The position numbers and the translations under genes were made by a program. The notes under the pieces are model-generated. The model was not told the DNA's origin. It searched no databases and worked only from the letters and a program-made list of their open reading frames with translations. Shown piece by piece: positions 63,592 through 64,000 of a DNA stretch of 64,000 nt. This stretch comes from Nitrospirota bacterium (GTDB lineage Bacteria; Nitrospirota; Thermodesulfovibrionia; Thermodesulfovibrionales; JdFR-88), in the NCBI GenBank assembly GCA_014874185.1, contig JACWAF010000038.1:1-64000 (forward strand), given 5' to 3'. Each line of letters starts with the position of its first letter. The stretch's first letter is position 1.

Positions 63592-64000
63592 GGGTGCTTG
63601 TGGTGGACGATTCGCTCTTCGTCTGCAAGGCCCTGCAGAGGATCATAACCGCTGACCCGGAGACCGAGGTGGCGGGCTTCGCCAGGGACGGGCGCGAGGC
63701 CATGAAGAAGGCGCTCAGCCTAAAGCCGGACGTGGTCACGATGGACGTAATGATGCCGGGGCTGGACGGACTGGAGGCCCTGAAGGGGATAATGGAGACC
63801 AGGCCGGTGCCGGTGCTGATGCTCTCCCAGTTCACCAGCACGGGCGCGGAACTCACATTGAAGGCCCTCGAGCTGGGGGCCATGGACTTCGTTGACAAAT
63901 CCAGCGCCGGGATCATGGAGTTCCAGAGCCTTGCCGGCGAGATACTGGCAAAGATAAAGGCGATCTGCGGAAATGAGCCGAAGACGTTCAGGGGCGGCCT
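63576..64000 (+). CDS. cheB: CheB-type chemotaxis methylesterase, N-terminal part (cut by window edge)
   Basis: GTG at 63576 overlaps the cheR end. The visible 141 residues form the receiver domain (VLVVDDSLFVCKALQRII, phospho-Asp in VVTMDVMMPGLDGLEALKGI, VLMLSQFTSTG, MDFVDKSS), which matches CheB rather than CheY in the TMDxxMPxxDG and DFVxKS patterns. The methylesterase domain would start beyond the right edge. Confidence 0.9.
   Translation, partial: MRKKIRVLVVDDSLFVCKALQRIITADPETEVAGFARDGREAMKKALSLKPDVVTMDVMMPGLDGLEALKGIMETRPVPVLMLSQFTSTGAELTLKALELGAMDFVDKSSAGIMEFQSLAGEILAKIKAICGNEPKTFRGG

Overview
The window (64 kb, mostly GC-rich with a few AT-rich islands) looks like chromosome from an anaerobic or facultative Gram-negative bacterium. 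Outer-membrane TolC/EmrAB-type export, sigma-54 promoter architecture, futalosine-pathway menaquinone synthesis (MqnA) and folate/Wood-Ljungdahl type genes (CooC-like ATPase, FolD, MetV, MetF) sit together. My best guess is Nitrospirota or a deltaproteobacterial lineage, inferred from gene content only. No rRNA, tRNA, CRISPR array, transposase or prophage was seen.

Layout. 1-4.2 kb: 5' part of guaB, a MoeA-PBP fusion, scpB, and a rubredoxin/ferritin-like pair. 4.2-5.2 kb: an AT-rich, frameshifted GT8 glycosyltransferase. 5.3-13.4 kb: a pyrimidine operon pyrR-pyrB-pyrC-carA-(membrane protein)-carB behind a sigma-70 promoter and a recognisable PyrR-type attenuator. 13.4-18.8 kb (minus): argD-argF-rnj, then a methyltransferase and mqnA. 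18.9-23.6 kb (plus): cooC, 5-formyl-THF cyclo-ligase, folE, folD, metV, metF. 23.8-31.4 kb (minus): a complete GlgE route to alpha-glucan (glgE, treS-maltokinase fusion, glgB). 31.7-35.9 kb: a metallo-beta-lactamase hydrolase, a GT2/DUF2304 pair, a LuxI-family synthase convergent and overlapping with a LuxR-family receptor, and two short ORFs with good ribosome binding sites. 36-39 kb: an unknown AT-rich gene, a small basic protein and manC. 39-43 kb: a tolC-emrA-emrB type exporter. 43-51.8 kb: universal stress proteins, TauE/SafE with its TIGR02186-like partner, a TMTC-like TPR membrane protein, an NhaD-like antiporter, a DUF1844 protein and a DksA-type regulator. 51.8-53.5 kb: two Dpp/Opp permeases without their other subunits. 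53.7-55.5 kb: a UbiD-type decarboxylase and a PilZ protein. 55.5-56 kb: regulatory DNA with a putative 25-residue membrane peptide. 56-64 kb: a chemosensory cluster (two receiver proteins, cheA, cheW, a receptor with a Cys-rich tail, HEAT protein, cheR, cheB) behind a textbook -24/-12 promoter.

Most notable non-coding structure: a dispersed three-hairpin element (copies near 14.9, 20.8, 23.7 and 53.5 kb). Its outer hairpins are conserved, while its central hairpin changes sequence completely but stays self-complementary. Other palindromic repeats lie between genes, and one is embedded in frame inside carA. The strongest candidates for something undescribed are this element, the CRP/FNR-operator-driven micro-transcription unit at 55.57-55.74 kb, and the overlapping LuxI/LuxR locus.
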